Shown one piece after another: positions 35,825-46,062 of a stretch of DNA of 64,000 nt. Location of the stretch: the NCBI RefSeq assembly GCF_018308945.1, contig NZ_CP070501.1, forward strand, positions 620,001 through 684,000, written 5' to 3'. The notes under the pieces are model-generated. The model was given only the letters and a program-made list of their open reading frames with translations, did no database searches and was not told where the DNA came from. Each line of letters starts with the position of its first letter. Position 1 is the first letter of the stretch. The position numbers were made by a program, and so were the translations under genes. This DNA is from Agrococcus sp. Marseille-Q4369. Lineage in GTDB: Bacteria; Actinomycetota; Actinomycetes; Actinomycetales; Microbacteriaceae.

Positions 35825-37030
35825 TCAGAGGATCCCCTGCGAGAGGGCCCAGACGATGACGCCGACGACGCCCGCGACGAACACGCCGGCGCCGGCGCCG
35901 ATCGCGACCGGGACGACGTTCGTGCGCTGCTTCTGCGGCGCGATCTGCACGCGGGCGTTCGCGTAGGACGAGACGGCCTTCGAGGCGCGCACGGGCGCCG
36001 TCTCGGGGCTCGACACCTCACCCTCGGCGACCTCGGCGTCGACGTCGCTGCCGTCGATCGAGGCGCTGCCGCGACCGGACGACGCGAAGCCCTCGGGCAC
36101 GTCGATCGAGCCGGTGACGAGCAGCCCGTCCTCGCCCTCGAGCTGGAAGTCGGGGCTGTCGGTGCCGGCGGGCAGCACGAGCGCGTTCGCGGTGAAAGAC
36201 GAGGTGGAGGAGCCGCTGCCGCTCGTCGCGACGCCCTGGTCGCGGAGGTCGGCGATGTGGTGCTCGGACGTGTCGGAGACGACGTTGACGATGACCGGCA
36301 GTCGCTGCGACTGGCCGCGGCTCGGCCCCGTCGGGGTCGGCTCCTCCTCGGCCTCGGCGGCGCGCTTGTCCTCGAGCTGCGCGGGGGTCGACTCGGCGAC
36401 GCGGTGCGCAGAGACCCGCGGCTGCTCGACGATGACCTCGTCGATCTCGAGGCTGTCGAGCTCGTGGTCGTCGACGGTGTCGAGGCCCTGCACGTCGTCG
36501 ACCTGCACGCTCGAGCGGCGCGCCGACCAGGGTGCGGGCACGGATGCGGTGGGCTGCTGGGCGGGCGGGGCCGGCTCTATCTCGGCCTCGATGACCTCGG
36601 CGCGCTCGGCCTCGTCGGCGTCGACCCGATCCATCGCGACGGTCTCGGGCAGGTCGATGGGCGCCTGCTGTGCCGGGGCGGCCTTCTTGCGGCCGAAGAA
36701 GCGGCCGAGCGGCTTCGAGGGCTGCGGCGCGGGCTCGGGGGCGAGCTCAGGCTGCGGCGCGAGCTCGGGCTCGGGCTCGGGCTCGGGGGCAGGCTCGGCC
36801 TCGGGCGCGTCGACGGCGAGCTGCGCCTCGAGCGGCTGCATCTCCTCCGGCGCCGCCGGGACGCTCGGGGTGGAGTGGCGGCCGAGCCGCTCGGGCTCAT
36901 CGCTCAGCTGCTCGTGCTCGGCTGCATCGGGAACCGGCGGGACTCCGCCGGTGCGGGCCAGCTCTGCAGCGCGCTCGAGCTCGCGAAGCTGACGCCGGGT
37001 GAGCGGGCGCCCCTCGTTCGCATCGGTCAT
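35825..37030 (-). CDS. Uncharacterised membrane-anchored protein with disordered N-terminus
   Basis: This 401-residue protein begins with [15 protein letters not shown] and continues with a long acidic, Pro/Glu-rich tract ([15 protein letters not shown]), which is probably unstructured. A single hydrophobic helix ends the protein ([16 protein letters not shown]). It should be a cytoplasmic protein tethered by its C-terminal tail. Similar proteins lie between nadD and rsfS in related actinobacteria, but I know of no function. Its ATG overlaps the nadD stop. Confidence 0.7.
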   Translation of the reverse strand: MTDANEGRPLTRRQLRELERAAELARTGGVPPVPDAAEHEQLSDEPERLGRHSTPSVPAAPEEMQPLEAQLAVDAPEAEPAPEPEPEPELAPQPELAPEPAPQPSKPLGRFFGRKKAAPAQQAPIDLPETVAMDRVDADEAERAEVIEAEIEPAPPAQQPTASVPAPWSARRSSVQVDDVQGLDTVDDHELDSLEIDEVIVEQPRVSAHRVAESTPAQLEDKRAAEAEEEPTPTGPSRGQSQRLPVIVNVVSDTSEHHIADLRDQGVATSGSGSSTSSFTANALVLPAGTDSPDFQLEGEDGLLVTGSIDVPEGFASSGRGSASIDGSDVDAEVAEGEVSSPETAPVRASKAVSSYANARVQIAPQKQRTNVVPVAIGAGAGVFVAGVVGVIVWALSQGIL

Positions 37031-37623
37031 GCTGTCAGTCTCCGGTACAGGTCGTGCTTGCTGATGTATTGAACCACTCCGTCGGGCACGAGGTACCAGA
37101 CGGGATAGCCGGCGCGAACGCGCGCACGGCAATCGGTCGAGGATATCGCAAGGGCGGGAATCTCCAGCTCCGAGACACGCTCTCGCGGATAGTCCTGCAC
37201 CGACAGGTGGTGGCCCGGGCGGGTGACGGCGACGAAGTGCGCGAGCTCCCAGAGCTCGTCGGCGTCCTTCCACTCCACGATCGAGGTGAACGCATCCGCC
37301 CCGGTGATGAAGAAGAGCTCGGCATCGGGATGCGCCGCACGCACGTCGCGGAGCGTGTCGATCGTGTAGGTGGGCCCGCCGCGGTCGATGTCGATGCGGC
37401 TGACGCGGAAGCGCGGGTTGGAGGCCGTCGCGATTACCGTCATGAGGTAGCGGTCCTCGCTGGGCGAGACGTTGCGCTTCTGGTAGGGCTCGCCGGTCGG
37501 CACGAAGACGACCTCGTCGAGCGCGAAGTGGTGCGCGACCTCGCTCGCGGCGACGAGGTGGCCGTTGTGGACGGGATCGAACGTGCCGCCCATGATGCCG
37601 AGGCGTCGGCGGCGCTCAGCCAC
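37027..37623 (-). CDS. nadD: Nicotinate-nucleotide adenylyltransferase
   Basis: This 198-residue nucleotidyltransferase has the [10 protein letters not shown] motif at residues 13-22 and ISSTDCR near the C-terminus. It joins nicotinate mononucleotide with ATP to form deamido-NAD in NAD synthesis. The GTG start is at 37623. The gene lies in the conserved proA-nadD-rsfS order, and its TGA overlaps the next start. Confidence 0.92.
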   Translation of the reverse strand: MAERRRRLGIMGGTFDPVHNGHLVAASEVAHHFALDEVVFVPTGEPYQKRNVSPSEDRYLMTVIATASNPRFRVSRIDIDRGGPTYTIDTLRDVRAAHPDAELFFITGADAFTSIVEWKDADELWELAHFVAVTRPGHHLSVQDYPRERVSELEIPALAISSTDCRARVRAGYPVWYLVPDGVVQYISKHDLYRRLTA

Positions 37624-37632
37624 GGAGGCGGA

Positions 37633-37827
37633 TCAGGCGTTGCCGTGCACGTCGTGCCGCTCGGAGCGGTGCGCGACGTCGCGGAACGATCGCAGCACGA
37701 TCGCCGAGATGATGAAGACAGCGGCGGTGATGCCCGCGGCGATGTAGGGCCCGAATGCCGAAGCGGAGTCGCCCTCGGCCTCGAGCGAGGCCTCGAGCAG
37801 GGCCGAGGTCAGCGTGATCAGCGTCAT
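37633..37827 (-). CDS. Small single-helix membrane protein
   Basis: This 64-residue protein has one clear membrane helix (YIAAGITAAVFIISAIVL) and a His-rich tail. It lies between proA and nadD, a place where related genomes have a similar small gene. Function unknown. Confidence 0.65.
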   Translation of the reverse strand: MTLITLTSALLEASLEAEGDSASAFGPYIAAGITAAVFIISAIVLRSFRDVAHRSERHDVHGNA

Positions 37828-37854
37828 GGTGCAAGCCTATCGCGGTCGGATCGG

Positions 37855-39102
37855 TCAGGCCCGCACCTGGCCGGAGCCCCGCACGATCCACTTCGTGCTC
37901 GTGAGCTCCGGCAGGCCCATCGGGCCGCGCGCGTGCGCCTTCTGCGTCGAGATGCCCACCTCGGCGCCGAAGCCGAACTCGCCGCCGTCGGTGAACCGGG
38001 TGGATGCGTTGTGCATGACGACTGCGGAGTCGACCTCGGCGAGGAACCTGGCCGCCGCATCCGCGTCGTCGGTGATGATCGTGTCGGTGTGGTGCGTGCC
38101 GAAGGCGTTCACGTGCTCGATCGCGGCGTCGAGGTCGTCGACGACGCCGATCGCGACGTCCATCGAGAGGTGCTCGGTCGCCCAGCCGCCGTCGCGGAGC
38201 GGCTCGGCGCCGTCGACGCCCGGGAGCGCGCCGTCGGCGTGGATCGTGACGCCCGCCTGCTGCAGCGCGACCGCGATCGTCGGCACGGCGGTCTCGGCGA
38301 TGTCGCGGTGCACGAGCACGGTCTCGAGCGCGTTGCAGACGCTCGTGCGCTGCGTCTTGGCGTTGAGCACGATGTCGAGCGCCATCGGGAGGTCGGCGGC
38401 GCGGTCGACGAAGGCGTGCACGACGCCGGCTCCGGTCTCGATGACGGGCACGGTCGACTCGGTCACGACGCGGTCGATCAGCGCGGCGCTCCCCCGCGGC
38501 ACGAGCAGGTCGATGAGGCCGCGGGCGCGCATGAGTCGCCCGGCGCCGTCGCGGCCGAAGCGGTCGATCGTCTGCACGACCTCGCGCGGCAGTCCCTCGC
38601 CCGCCACCGCATCCTGGATCGCCTCGACGAGCGCGGCGTTCGTGCGCTCGGCGGCCGAGCCGCCGCGGAGCACGACGGCGTTGCCGGAGCCGAGCCCGAT
38701 GCACGCGAGGTCGACCGTGACGTTCGGGCGCGCCTCGTAGATGACGCCGACGACGCCGAAGGGCACGCGCACCTCGGTGAGCTCGAGCCCGTTGGGCAGC
38801 GTGCGCTCCCGCAGCACCTCGCCGATCGGGTCGGGCAGCTCGGCGAGCGCGCGCGCGGCGGCGGCGAGCCCGGCGATGCGGCGCTCGTCGAGCAGGAGGC
38901 GGTCGAGCAGACCGTCGGCGAGGCCGCTCGCGCGGCCGCGCTCGAGGTCTTCGGCGTTGGCGGCGAGGATGCGGTCGGTCGCGCGCTCGATCGCGGTCGC
39001 GATCGCGCGGATCGCCTCGTGCCGCTGGCCCGCCGGCGCGACGCCGAGCGCGCGGGAGGCCTGCTTCGAGTCGGTCAGCAGCGCATCGAGGTCATCGGCC
39101 AT
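37855..39102 (-). CDS. proA: Gamma-glutamyl phosphate reductase
   Basis: This 415-residue aldehyde-dehydrogenase-fold enzyme reduces gamma-glutamyl phosphate to glutamate semialdehyde with NADPH in proline synthesis. Characteristic segments include PFGVVGVIYEARPNVT, RGGSAAERTN, the active-site Cys in QRTSVCNALET and STRFTDGGEFGFGAEVGIS. It follows proB by 9 bases on the same strand. Confidence 0.93.
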   Translation of the reverse strand: MADDLDALLTDSKQASRALGVAPAGQRHEAIRAIATAIERATDRILAANAEDLERGRASGLADGLLDRLLLDERRIAGLAAAARALAELPDPIGEVLRERTLPNGLELTEVRVPFGVVGVIYEARPNVTVDLACIGLGSGNAVVLRGGSAAERTNAALVEAIQDAVAGEGLPREVVQTIDRFGRDGAGRLMRARGLIDLLVPRGSAALIDRVVTESTVPVIETGAGVVHAFVDRAADLPMALDIVLNAKTQRTSVCNALETVLVHRDIAETAVPTIAVALQQAGVTIHADGALPGVDGAEPLRDGGWATEHLSMDVAIGVVDDLDAAIEHVNAFGTHHTDTIITDDADAAARFLAEVDSAVVMHNASTRFTDGGEFGFGAEVGISTQKAHARGPMGLPELTSTKWIVRGSGQVRA

Positions 39103-39111
39103 GCCTCGATC

Positions 39112-40002
39112 CTAGGAGCCGCCGCGAGCTCGATCGGGCTGTGCGAGCGCTCTGCCGGTCCCGGAGCCCGGGACGGGCTCCGGCGCTGGGGTCGCGGCAG
39201 AGGCACGGACGTGCCTCGGCTCCGAGCTCCACCGCGCGGGGTTCGCCTCGAACTCGGTGCCGAGCCGCTCGCCCGAGAGCAGCCGGTCGAGCAGCGGCGT
39301 CGCGGTGACGGTGACCGTGACGCCCGCCTCGGCCGCGAGCCGCGCCGCGTCGACCTTCGTCATCGCGCCGCCCGAGCCGATGTGCGAGCCGGAGGCGCCG
39401 AGGCGCACGCCCTCGAGCGGGTCGCCGAAGGGCACGTGCTCGATCGGCTCGGAGCCGGCCTCGTCCGGCGGCGCGGTGCGGAGCGCCTCGATGTCCGAGA
39501 GCAGGATGAGCCGGTCGGCGCCGACGAGCCGCGCGACGAGCGCCGCGAGCCGGTCGTTGTCGCCGAACCGGATCTCGTGCGTCGCGACGGTGTCGTTCTC
39601 GTTGACGATCGGCAGCATCCGCAGCTCGAGCAGCCGCTCGAGCGCGTTGCGCGCGTTCACGCGGTGCGAGTCGAGCTCCATGTCGGAGGCCGTCAGCAGG
39701 ATCTGCGCCGCGACGACCTCGTGCCGCGAGAGGCTCCGCTGGTAGCGGTTCATGAGCACGTTCTGCCCGACCGCGGCCGCCGCCTGCTGCATCGGCAGGT
39801 CGACGGGCCGCGATTCGAGCCCGAGGTAGGGCATCCCGGTCGAGATGGCGCCGGAGGAGACGAGGATGACCTCGGCCGAGCGGTGGAGCCGGGCGAGGGC
39901 GTCGACGAGCGGCTCGATCTGGCCGCGGCGCTCGCCCGAGATGGACGAGGAGCCGACCTTGACGACGACGCGCTCGCCGGCGGTGAGGTCGAGCCGCGTC
40001 AT
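39112..40002 (-). CDS. proB: Glutamate 5-kinase, short form without PUA domain
   Basis: This 296-residue amino-acid kinase phosphorylates glutamate to start proline synthesis. Motifs are [30 protein letters not shown] and [12 protein letters not shown]. The E. coli-type C-terminal PUA domain is missing. Instead the protein ends in an Ala/Pro-rich tail ([12 protein letters not shown]). The short form is common in actinobacteria. Its ATG overlaps the obgE stop (ATGA). Confidence 0.92.
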   Translation of the reverse strand: MTRLDLTAGERVVVKVGSSSISGERRGQIEPLVDALARLHRSAEVILVSSGAISTGMPYLGLESRPVDLPMQQAAAAVGQNVLMNRYQRSLSRHEVVAAQILLTASDMELDSHRVNARNALERLLELRMLPIVNENDTVATHEIRFGDNDRLAALVARLVGADRLILLSDIEALRTAPPDEAGSEPIEHVPFGDPLEGVRLGASGSHIGSGGAMTKVDAARLAAEAGVTVTVTATPLLDRLLSGERLGTEFEANPARWSSEPRHVRASAATPAPEPVPGSGTGRALAQPDRARGGS

Positions 40003-41531
40003 CCCTCGTCTTCCCAGCGCTGCACCTCGAAGCCCTCGTCGTCCGTCCACATGCCTGCGTCGCGCTCGGTGCCGAGCTCGTCGCGCGCGGCCTGCTTGGC
40101 GTCCATGCGGCGGTGGTACTCGTCGCGCCGCTCGGCGGTCGTGCGCCGGCCGCCCTGATCGAGACGCGGGTCGGTGCCGCGGTTGCCAACGAGCTCGGCG
40201 GCCGAGGCGATCGTCGGCTCCCAGTCGAAGACGATGCCGGCGCCCGGACCGATGACGACCGTCGCGCCGGGGACGGCGCCTGCCTTGAGCAGCGCCTCCT
40301 CGGTGCCGAGCTTCGCGAGCCGGTCGGCGAGGTAGCCGACGGCCTCGTCGTTCTGGAAGTCGGTCTGCTGCACCCAGCGCTCGGGCTTCGCGCCCAGGAT
40401 GCGGTACACGGGCCCGGAGTGGGAGCCCTCGACCTTGACCTTGAAGCCGGCCTCGTCGATCGCGCGCGGCCGCAGCACGATCCGCTCGGGCGCGGGCTCG
40501 GCGGCCTTCGCCGCGCGGTCGGCCTCGACGATCTCGGCGAGCGCGAACGAGAGCTCGCGCAGGCCCTTGTGCGCGACGGTCGAGATCTCGAAGACCCGGA
40601 AGCCCATCGCCTCGATCTCCTCGCGCACGAAGGCGGCGAGCTCCGCGGCCTCGGGCACGTCGATCTTGTTGAGCGCGACGAGCTGCTGCCGCTCGAGCAG
40701 CGGAGTCTGGCCCTCGGGCACGGGGTAGGCGGCGAGCTCGCGCAGGATGACCTGCAGGTCGGTCACCGGGTCGCGGCCCGGCTCGAGCGTCGCGCAGTCG
40801 ATGACGTGCAGGAGCGCCGAGCAGCGCTCGACGTGGCGCAGGAACTCGAGCCCGAGCCCCTTGCCCTCGCTCGCGCCCTCGATGAGGCCCGGCACGTCGG
40901 CGATCGTGTAGCGCGACTGGCCCGACTCGACGACCCCGAGGTTCGGGTGCAGCGTCGTGAAGGGGTAGTCGGCGATCTTCGGCCGCGCGGCCGACATCGC
41001 GGCGACGAGGCTCGACTTGCCGGCGCTCGGGAAGCCCACGAGCGCGACGTCGGCGACGGTCTTGAGCTCGAGCGTGATGTCGCCCTCGAAGCCCGGCGTG
41101 CCGAGCAGCGCGAAGCCGGGGGCGCGGCGCTTCTGGTTCGAGAGCGCGGCGTTGCCGAGTCCGCCCTGGCCGCCCTCGGCGACGACGATCCGCATGCCCG
41201 CTTGCGAGAGGTCCGCGAGCTGCTCGCCCGACGCATCCGACACCACCGTGCCGACCGGCACGGGGAGCACGAGGTCGGAGCCCGTCGTGCCCGAGCGGTG
41301 GTCGCCCATGCCGGGCTGGCCGTTCTCGCTCGCGCGGTGCGGGTTGCGGTGGTAGCCGAGCAGCGTCGTCACCTGGTTGTCGGCGACGAGCACGATGTCG
41401 CCGCCGTCGCCGCCGTTGCCGCCGTCGGGGCCGGCGAGCGGCTTGAACTTCTCGCGCTTGACGGAGACGCAGCCGTGGCCGCCGTTCCCTGCGCGCAGGT
41501 GCAGCGTGACCTGGTCGACGAATGTCGCCAC
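39999..41531 (-). CDS. obgE: GTPase ObgE/CgtA
   Basis: This 510-residue GTPase is linked to 50S ribosome assembly and stress control. The N-terminal Obg fold is glycine-rich ([17 protein letters not shown]). The G domain has P-loop [19 protein letters not shown] and NKID. The C-terminal OCT domain and an acidic extension end in RWEDEG. The GTG start at 41531 lies 68 bases after rpmA, beyond a stable hairpin. Order rplU-rpmA-obgE is conserved in bacteria. Confidence 0.94.
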   Translation of the reverse strand: MATFVDQVTLHLRAGNGGHGCVSVKREKFKPLAGPDGGNGGDGGDIVLVADNQVTTLLGYHRNPHRASENGQPGMGDHRSGTTGSDLVLPVPVGTVVSDASGEQLADLSQAGMRIVVAEGGQGGLGNAALSNQKRRAPGFALLGTPGFEGDITLELKTVADVALVGFPSAGKSSLVAAMSAARPKIADYPFTTLHPNLGVVESGQSRYTIADVPGLIEGASEGKGLGLEFLRHVERCSALLHVIDCATLEPGRDPVTDLQVILRELAAYPVPEGQTPLLERQQLVALNKIDVPEAAELAAFVREEIEAMGFRVFEISTVAHKGLRELSFALAEIVEADRAAKAAEPAPERIVLRPRAIDEAGFKVKVEGSHSGPVYRILGAKPERWVQQTDFQNDEAVGYLADRLAKLGTEEALLKAGAVPGATVVIGPGAGIVFDWEPTIASAAELVGNRGTDPRLDQGGRRTTAERRDEYHRRMDAKQAARDELGTERDAGMWTDDEGFEVQRWEDEG

Positions 41532-41552
41532 GGAGGTCTCCTCTCGATGCGA

Positions 41553-41582
41553 GAACGGGGCGAGCCGAAGCCCGCCCCGTTC
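41553..41582 (-). terminator. Stable UUCG hairpin between rpmA and obgE
   Basis: On the minus strand GAACGGGGCG pairs perfectly with CGCCCCGTTC, and inside it GC-TTCG-GC forms a UUCG tetraloop. No T-tract follows. It could attenuate readthrough from the ribosomal protein genes into obgE or mark an RNA processing site. Confidence 0.45.
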
Positions 41583-41599
41583 ATCGGGTGTGTCTCGTG

Positions 41600-41854
41600 T
41601 CAGCCAGCGGCGACGATGTTGACGACCTTGCGGCCGCCCTTCGTGCCGAACTCGACCGAGCCCGCCTCGAGGGCGAACAGGGTGTCGTCGCCGCCACGAC
41701 CGACGCCGGCGCCGGGGTGGAAGTGGGTGCCGCGCTGGCGGACGATGATCTCGCCGGCCTTGACGACCTGGCCGCCGAAGCGCTTGACGCCGAGGCGCTG
41801 CGCGTTCGAGTCACGGCCGTTGCGGGTGGACGATGCGCCCTTCTTGTGTGCCAT
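41600..41854 (-). CDS. rpmA: 50S ribosomal protein L27
   Basis: This 84-residue protein starts [16 protein letters not shown] and continues with [11 protein letters not shown] and [20 protein letters not shown], all standard for L27. No cleavable N-terminal extension of the Firmicutes kind is present. It follows rplU by 13 bases. Confidence 0.96.
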   Translation of the reverse strand: MAHKKGASSTRNGRDSNAQRLGVKRFGGQVVKAGEIIVRQRGTHFHPGAGVGRGGDDTLFALEAGSVEFGTKGGRKVVNIVAAG

Positions 41855-41867
41855 GTCTGCGGCTCCC

Positions 41868-42176
41868 TTACTTGATGCCGGTGACCTTGAGGCGCGTGAG
41901 CTCCGAACGGTGGCCCATGCGGCGCTTGTAGCCGGTCTTGTTGCGGTAGTGCTGGATGCGGATCTTCGGGCCGCGCAGGTCGGTCACGACCTCGGCCGTC
42001 ACCTTGACCTTGGCGAGCGCGTCGGCGTCGGTCGTGACCTTGTCGCCGTCGACGAGCAGCACGGGGGCCAGCTCGACGTTGCCGTTGTCGTCACCGGCGA
42101 TGCGGTCGACGACGAGCACGGTGCCGACCTCGACCTTCTCCTGCCGGCCGCCGGCGCGCACGATTGCGTACACCAC
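41868..42176 (-). CDS. rplU: 50S ribosomal protein L21
   Basis: This 102-residue protein begins [18 protein letters not shown] and ends with [15 protein letters not shown], matching L21. It is the first gene of the rplU-rpmA-obgE run. The 5' leader (42177-42240) has a CCCGGC/GCCGGG hairpin close to the gene. Confidence 0.96.
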   Translation of the reverse strand: MVYAIVRAGGRQEKVEVGTVLVVDRIAGDDNGNVELAPVLLVDGDKVTTDADALAKVKVTAEVVTDLRGPKIRIQHYRNKTGYKRRMGHRSELTRLKVTGIK

Positions 42177-42331
42177 GTTGGATCCTCACTGTTGGAACGA
42201 CTCCCGGCAGGGCCGGGACGAAGCTTGTAGCGCGCGCAAGGAATTGCGACGAGCGCCAGCGAACAACGATACACGCCGCGAGCCATGCCGGTCAACAGCG
42301 CCGCCCCGCGTGGCGGCGCTACCGTGAGCGC

Positions 42332-42598
42332 ATGGCGATCCTGGTGGACGAGCCGCTCTGGCCGAACCACGGCACGATGTGGGCGCACCTCGTGAGCGAC
42401 GCGTCGCTCGACGAGCTGCACGCGTTCGCGCGCGCGGCGGGGCTCCCGCGGCGCGGGTTCGACCACGATCACTACGACGTGCCCGCCGAGCGCATCGCGG
42501 AGCTCGTCGCGATGGGCGCCGAGCAGGTGCCGCCGAAGGTGCTCGTGAAGCGGCTCATCGCGAGCGGGCTGCGCGTCAAGGAGCGGGACCGGCCGTAG
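42332..42598 (+). CDS. DUF4031 domain protein
   Basis: This 88-residue protein begins MAILVDEPLWPNHGTMWAHL and contains HAFARAAGLPRRGFDHDHYDV, the usual pattern of the DUF4031 family. His and Asp residues are conserved in the family, but no activity is known. It lies alone on the plus strand between rplU and rne. Confidence 0.8.
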   Translation: MAILVDEPLWPNHGTMWAHLVSDASLDELHAFARAAGLPRRGFDHDHYDVPAERIAELVAMGAEQVPPKVLVKRLIASGLRVKERDRP

Positions 42599-42622
42599 CC
42601 CGCCCCGCTCCCCGCGCGTCGA

Positions 42623-45139
42623 CTACTTGTCGTCGGGCTTCGCCGTGATGACGCCCGACGAGGCGCGGCGCGAGCGGCGCGCGGCCTTGCCGGTGCCCGG
42701 CGCGGGCGCGGCGAGCGCGTCGAGCGCGCCGCCGAGCAGCCCGTCGAGGTCGCGCTCGCTCACCTTTTCGGCCGGCTGCTCCTGCTTGGGCTCGACCGGG
42801 ATGTCGAGGATCGTCACGACCGGCTCGGCGGCGACCGCCTCGACCGCGGCCTTCGAGGGCTGCACCTTGCCGGAGGGGCGCTCGCGCCGGCCCTGCTCGC
42901 CCTTGGGCTGCTCGACGACAGGCTGCTCGACGACCGGCTGCTCGGCGGCCGGCTGCTCGGCGTCGACCGGCTTGCCCTTCGCCGCAGCCGCGATCTGGGA
43001 CAGGCCCTTGCGCATGTCGTCCGTGATCGCGTGCGTGCCGCCGGTGCTGGCGCCCTGCTGCTGCTGGTGCTGCTCGGGTTGCTGCTCGCCCTGCTTGCCG
43101 CGGCCGCGACGGCGACCGCCGCCCTGGCCGCCGTTCTCCTGCTGCTGGCGCTGCGGCTTCGAGACGGGCTCGTGGTGCACGATGACGCCGCGGCCCGCGC
43201 AGATCTCGCACGGCTCGGAGTAGGTCTCGAGCAGTCCGAGGCCGAGCTTCTTGCGCGTCATCTGCACGAGGCCGAGGCTCGTGACCTCCGCCACCTGGTG
43301 CTTCGTGCGGTCGCGGCTCAAGCACTCGATGAGGCGCCGCTGCACGAGGTCGCGGTTCGACTCGAGCACCATGTCGATGAAGTCGATCACGATGATGCCG
43401 CCGATGTCGCGCAGCCGCAGCTGGCGCACGATCTCCTCGGCCGCCTCGAGGTTGTTCTTCGTGACCGTCTCCTCGAGGTTGCCGCCCGCGCCGACGAAGC
43501 GGCCGGTGTTGACGTCGACGACGGTCATCGCCTCGGTGCGGTCGATGACGAGCGAGCCGCCTGAGGGCAGCCACACCTTGCGGTCGAGCGCCTTGTCGAT
43601 CTGCTCCGCGATGCGGAAGTGGTCGAAGGGGTCGTCGGTGCCGTCGTAGGCCTCGACCCGGTCGAGCAGGTCGGGCGCGATGGCTTCGAGGTACTCGCGG
43701 ATCGTGGTGAGCGCCTCCGAGCCCTGGATGATGAGCTTCGAGAAGTCCTCGTTGAAGACGTCGCGGACGATCTTCACGAGCAGGTCGGGCTCGGCGTGCA
43801 GTCGCTGCGGCGCGGAGCCGTTCCGGAGCTGCTGGATGCGCTCCCACTGACGCGTGAGGCGCTCGACGTCGCGCGTCAGCTGCTCCTCGGTCGCGCCCTC
43901 CGCGGCCGTGCGCACGATGACGCCGACGCCCTCGGGCAGCACCTGCTTCAGGATCTTCTTCAAGCGAGCGCGCTCGGTGTCGGGCAGCTTTCGGGAGATG
44001 CCGTTCATCGAGCCGCCGGGCACCGAGACGAGGTAGCGGCCGGGCAGCGAGATCTGGCTCGTGAGCCGGGCGCCCTTGTGGCCGACCGGATCCTTCGTGA
44101 CCTGCACGAGCACGGTGTCGCCGGGCTTGAGCGCGAGCTCGATCTTGCGCGGCTGGCCCTCGAGCTCGGCGGCGTCCCAGTCGACCTCGCCCGAGTAGAG
44201 CACCGCGTTGCGTCCGCGGCCGATGTCGACGAAGGCGGCCTCCATGCTCGGCAGCACGTTCTGCACGCGGCCGAGGTAGACGTTGCCGATGAGGCTCGAC
44301 TCGCTCGCCTTCGCGACGTAGTGCTCGACGAGCACGCCGTCCTCGAGCACCGCGAGCTGCACGCGGTCGTGCTTCGAGCGCACGATCATCTGCCGCTCGA
44401 CGGCCTCGCGGCGAGCGAGGAACTCGGTCTCGGTCACGACCGTGCGGCGACGACCGGCGTCGCGGCCCTCGCGCCGGCGCTGGCGCTTCGCCTCGAGCCG
44501 GGTCGAGCCGCGCACCTTCTGCGGCTCGGTGATGAGCGGCTTCTCGTCCTCGCTGCGGCGCGAGCGCGACCGCGAGCGCGAGCGGCGCGAGCGCCGGCCG
44601 TCCTGCTGGTCGTCGCCCTCGTCGTCCTCGTCGTCCTCGTCGTCGAGCTCCGCGCGCAGCGGCGGCAGCGTCGGGAGCCGCTCGAGGTCGGGGGCGTGGA
44701 AGAGCAGGCCGAAGGGCCCGGCGGGCAGCTCGGGCAGCGTGCGCGCGGCGGCGATGGGGTCGTCCTCGCTCGGCGCGTCCTGGGTCGCCTCCTCCGAGCC
44801 GGATGCGTCCGCGGGCTTGCCGGGGTCGGCGAGGCCGGGCTCGTGGCCGGGCTCCTGCTCCCCCGACTCGGTGAGCGAGTCGGGGGCCGGCGCCTCGGGC
44901 TGCTGCGCGGGCTCGGCGACCGCCGTCTGCTCGGGCGACGCGACCGTCTGCTCGGGCGACGCATCCGCCGTGTCCGTCGACGCATCCGCCGTCTCCGGGG
45001 ACGCGGCCGCCTCGGGCGCCGCCTTGCGGCGCGTCGTGGCGCGCTTGCGCGGCGCCTTCTGCGCCTCGGGCGCGGTCGTCGCTGCTGCTCCCGTCGCCGT
45101 CGTCGGCTCTTCGGGGAGGGTCGTGTCGTTGTCCACCAT
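42623..45139 (-). CDS. rne: Ribonuclease E/G
   Basis: This 838-residue endoribonuclease has a long acidic and Arg-rich disordered N-terminal arm (about residues 1-260), unlike E. coli RNase E where the arm is C-terminal. The S1 domain follows (SLIGNVYLGRVQNVLPSMEAA). The catalytic segment is DVNTGRFVGAGGNLEETV and IDFIDMV, and CEICAGRG supplies the Zn-link cysteines. A second low-complexity tail ends the protein. ATG 45139 is preceded by AGGAG. It starts mRNA decay and rRNA processing. The location beside rplU-rpmA is conserved. Confidence 0.9.
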   Translation of the reverse strand: MVDNDTTLPEEPTTATGAAATTAPEAQKAPRKRATTRRKAAPEAAASPETADASTDTADASPEQTVASPEQTAVAEPAQQPEAPAPDSLTESGEQEPGHEPGLADPGKPADASGSEEATQDAPSEDDPIAAARTLPELPAGPFGLLFHAPDLERLPTLPPLRAELDDEDDEDDEGDDQQDGRRSRRSRSRSRSRRSEDEKPLITEPQKVRGSTRLEAKRQRRREGRDAGRRRTVVTETEFLARREAVERQMIVRSKHDRVQLAVLEDGVLVEHYVAKASESSLIGNVYLGRVQNVLPSMEAAFVDIGRGRNAVLYSGEVDWDAAELEGQPRKIELALKPGDTVLVQVTKDPVGHKGARLTSQISLPGRYLVSVPGGSMNGISRKLPDTERARLKKILKQVLPEGVGVIVRTAAEGATEEQLTRDVERLTRQWERIQQLRNGSAPQRLHAEPDLLVKIVRDVFNEDFSKLIIQGSEALTTIREYLEAIAPDLLDRVEAYDGTDDPFDHFRIAEQIDKALDRKVWLPSGGSLVIDRTEAMTVVDVNTGRFVGAGGNLEETVTKNNLEAAEEIVRQLRLRDIGGIIVIDFIDMVLESNRDLVQRRLIECLSRDRTKHQVAEVTSLGLVQMTRKKLGLGLLETYSEPCEICAGRGVIVHHEPVSKPQRQQQENGGQGGGRRRGRGKQGEQQPEQHQQQQGASTGGTHAITDDMRKGLSQIAAAAKGKPVDAEQPAAEQPVVEQPVVEQPKGEQGRRERPSGKVQPSKAAVEAVAAEPVVTILDIPVEPKQEQPAEKVSERDLDGLLGGALDALAAPAPGTGKAARRSRRASSGVITAKPDDK

Positions 45140-45339
45140 CGCTGGCGCGCTCCTGCCACGACCGGCGCCGCCGGTCGTCATCTCTGTCGCGAACGGGGCG
45201 CGCCCCGGCGCGAATCCTTCCTTCCGCCCCCTCGCGGGGACGACCCGGGTCGGCGGTGCCGCCCGGAAAACCTGTGCGAGCGCCCGTCGGACGCTGCGGG
45301 AAGTCTAGCGCACGTGCTCCGCGGGACCGCTGCCGACGC

Positions 45340-46023
45340 TCAGGGCAGCACGACCCGCACCGCGAGCGCGAGGAAGCCGAGCGCGGCGACGAGGGTGCCG
45401 ATGATGGCGAGCCAGCCGTGCGGCTGCACCCGGCGGCCGATGTTCGCGCCGATGAGCACGAGCACCGTGAGGTACGCCGCCGAGAGGCCCTCGATGATGA
45501 GCATGAGCACGAGCAGGTCGGCGAGGGGTGTCGGCGAAGCCGGGTCGATGAACTGCAGGAAGAACGAGGCGAAGAACAGGATCGCCTTCGGGTTCAGCAG
45601 GCTCGTCACGAGCGCGGTGCGGAACGGGCGCAGGCGCGGCTCGGCGATGATCGGGTTGGGCGCGGTCGGCGGGCTGATGGGGCTCTCGCTCGGCTCCGGC
45701 TCGGCGGTGCGCCGCAGCTTGGCGCGCAGGCGCACGAGCGCGCTGCGCACGAGGCCGAGCGCGAGCCAGCACAAGTAGAGGGCGCCGGCCCAGATGAGCA
45801 CGGTGTAGACGACCGGGTTGGCGGAGAGCGCCTGCGCCGAGAGCACCGCGAGCACCATGAGGATCGCGTCGCCGAGGAAGACGCCGAGCATCGCGCGGAA
45901 GCCGGGCCCGCGACCGGCGCGCAGCGACGTGGTGGCGACGAAGAGGCTGTTCGCGCCCGGCAGCAGCACGATGGCGATCGCACCCAAGGTGAATGCTGTG
46001 AGAGTCGCCGCGTCGAAGCTCAT
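45340..46023 (-). CDS. LysE/RhtB-family amino acid exporter
   Basis: This 227-residue membrane protein has about six helices, starting with the family motif LLPGANSLFVATTSLRAG and continuing with LVTSLLNPKAILFF. LysE-type proteins export amino acids. A charged insert (RRTAEPEPSESP) separates the helical halves. The substrate cannot be assigned. Confidence 0.82.
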   Translation of the reverse strand: MSFDAATLTAFTLGAIAIVLLPGANSLFVATTSLRAGRGPGFRAMLGVFLGDAILMVLAVLSAQALSANPVVYTVLIWAGALYLCWLALGLVRSALVRLRAKLRRTAEPEPSESPISPPTAPNPIIAEPRLRPFRTALVTSLLNPKAILFFASFFLQFIDPASPTPLADLLVLMLIIEGLSAAYLTVLVLIGANIGRRVQPHGWLAIIGTLVAALGFLALAVRVVLP

Positions 46024-46062
46024 CGCGCCCCCGGACTGACAGGATGCTGAGCAGGAGGCTCC

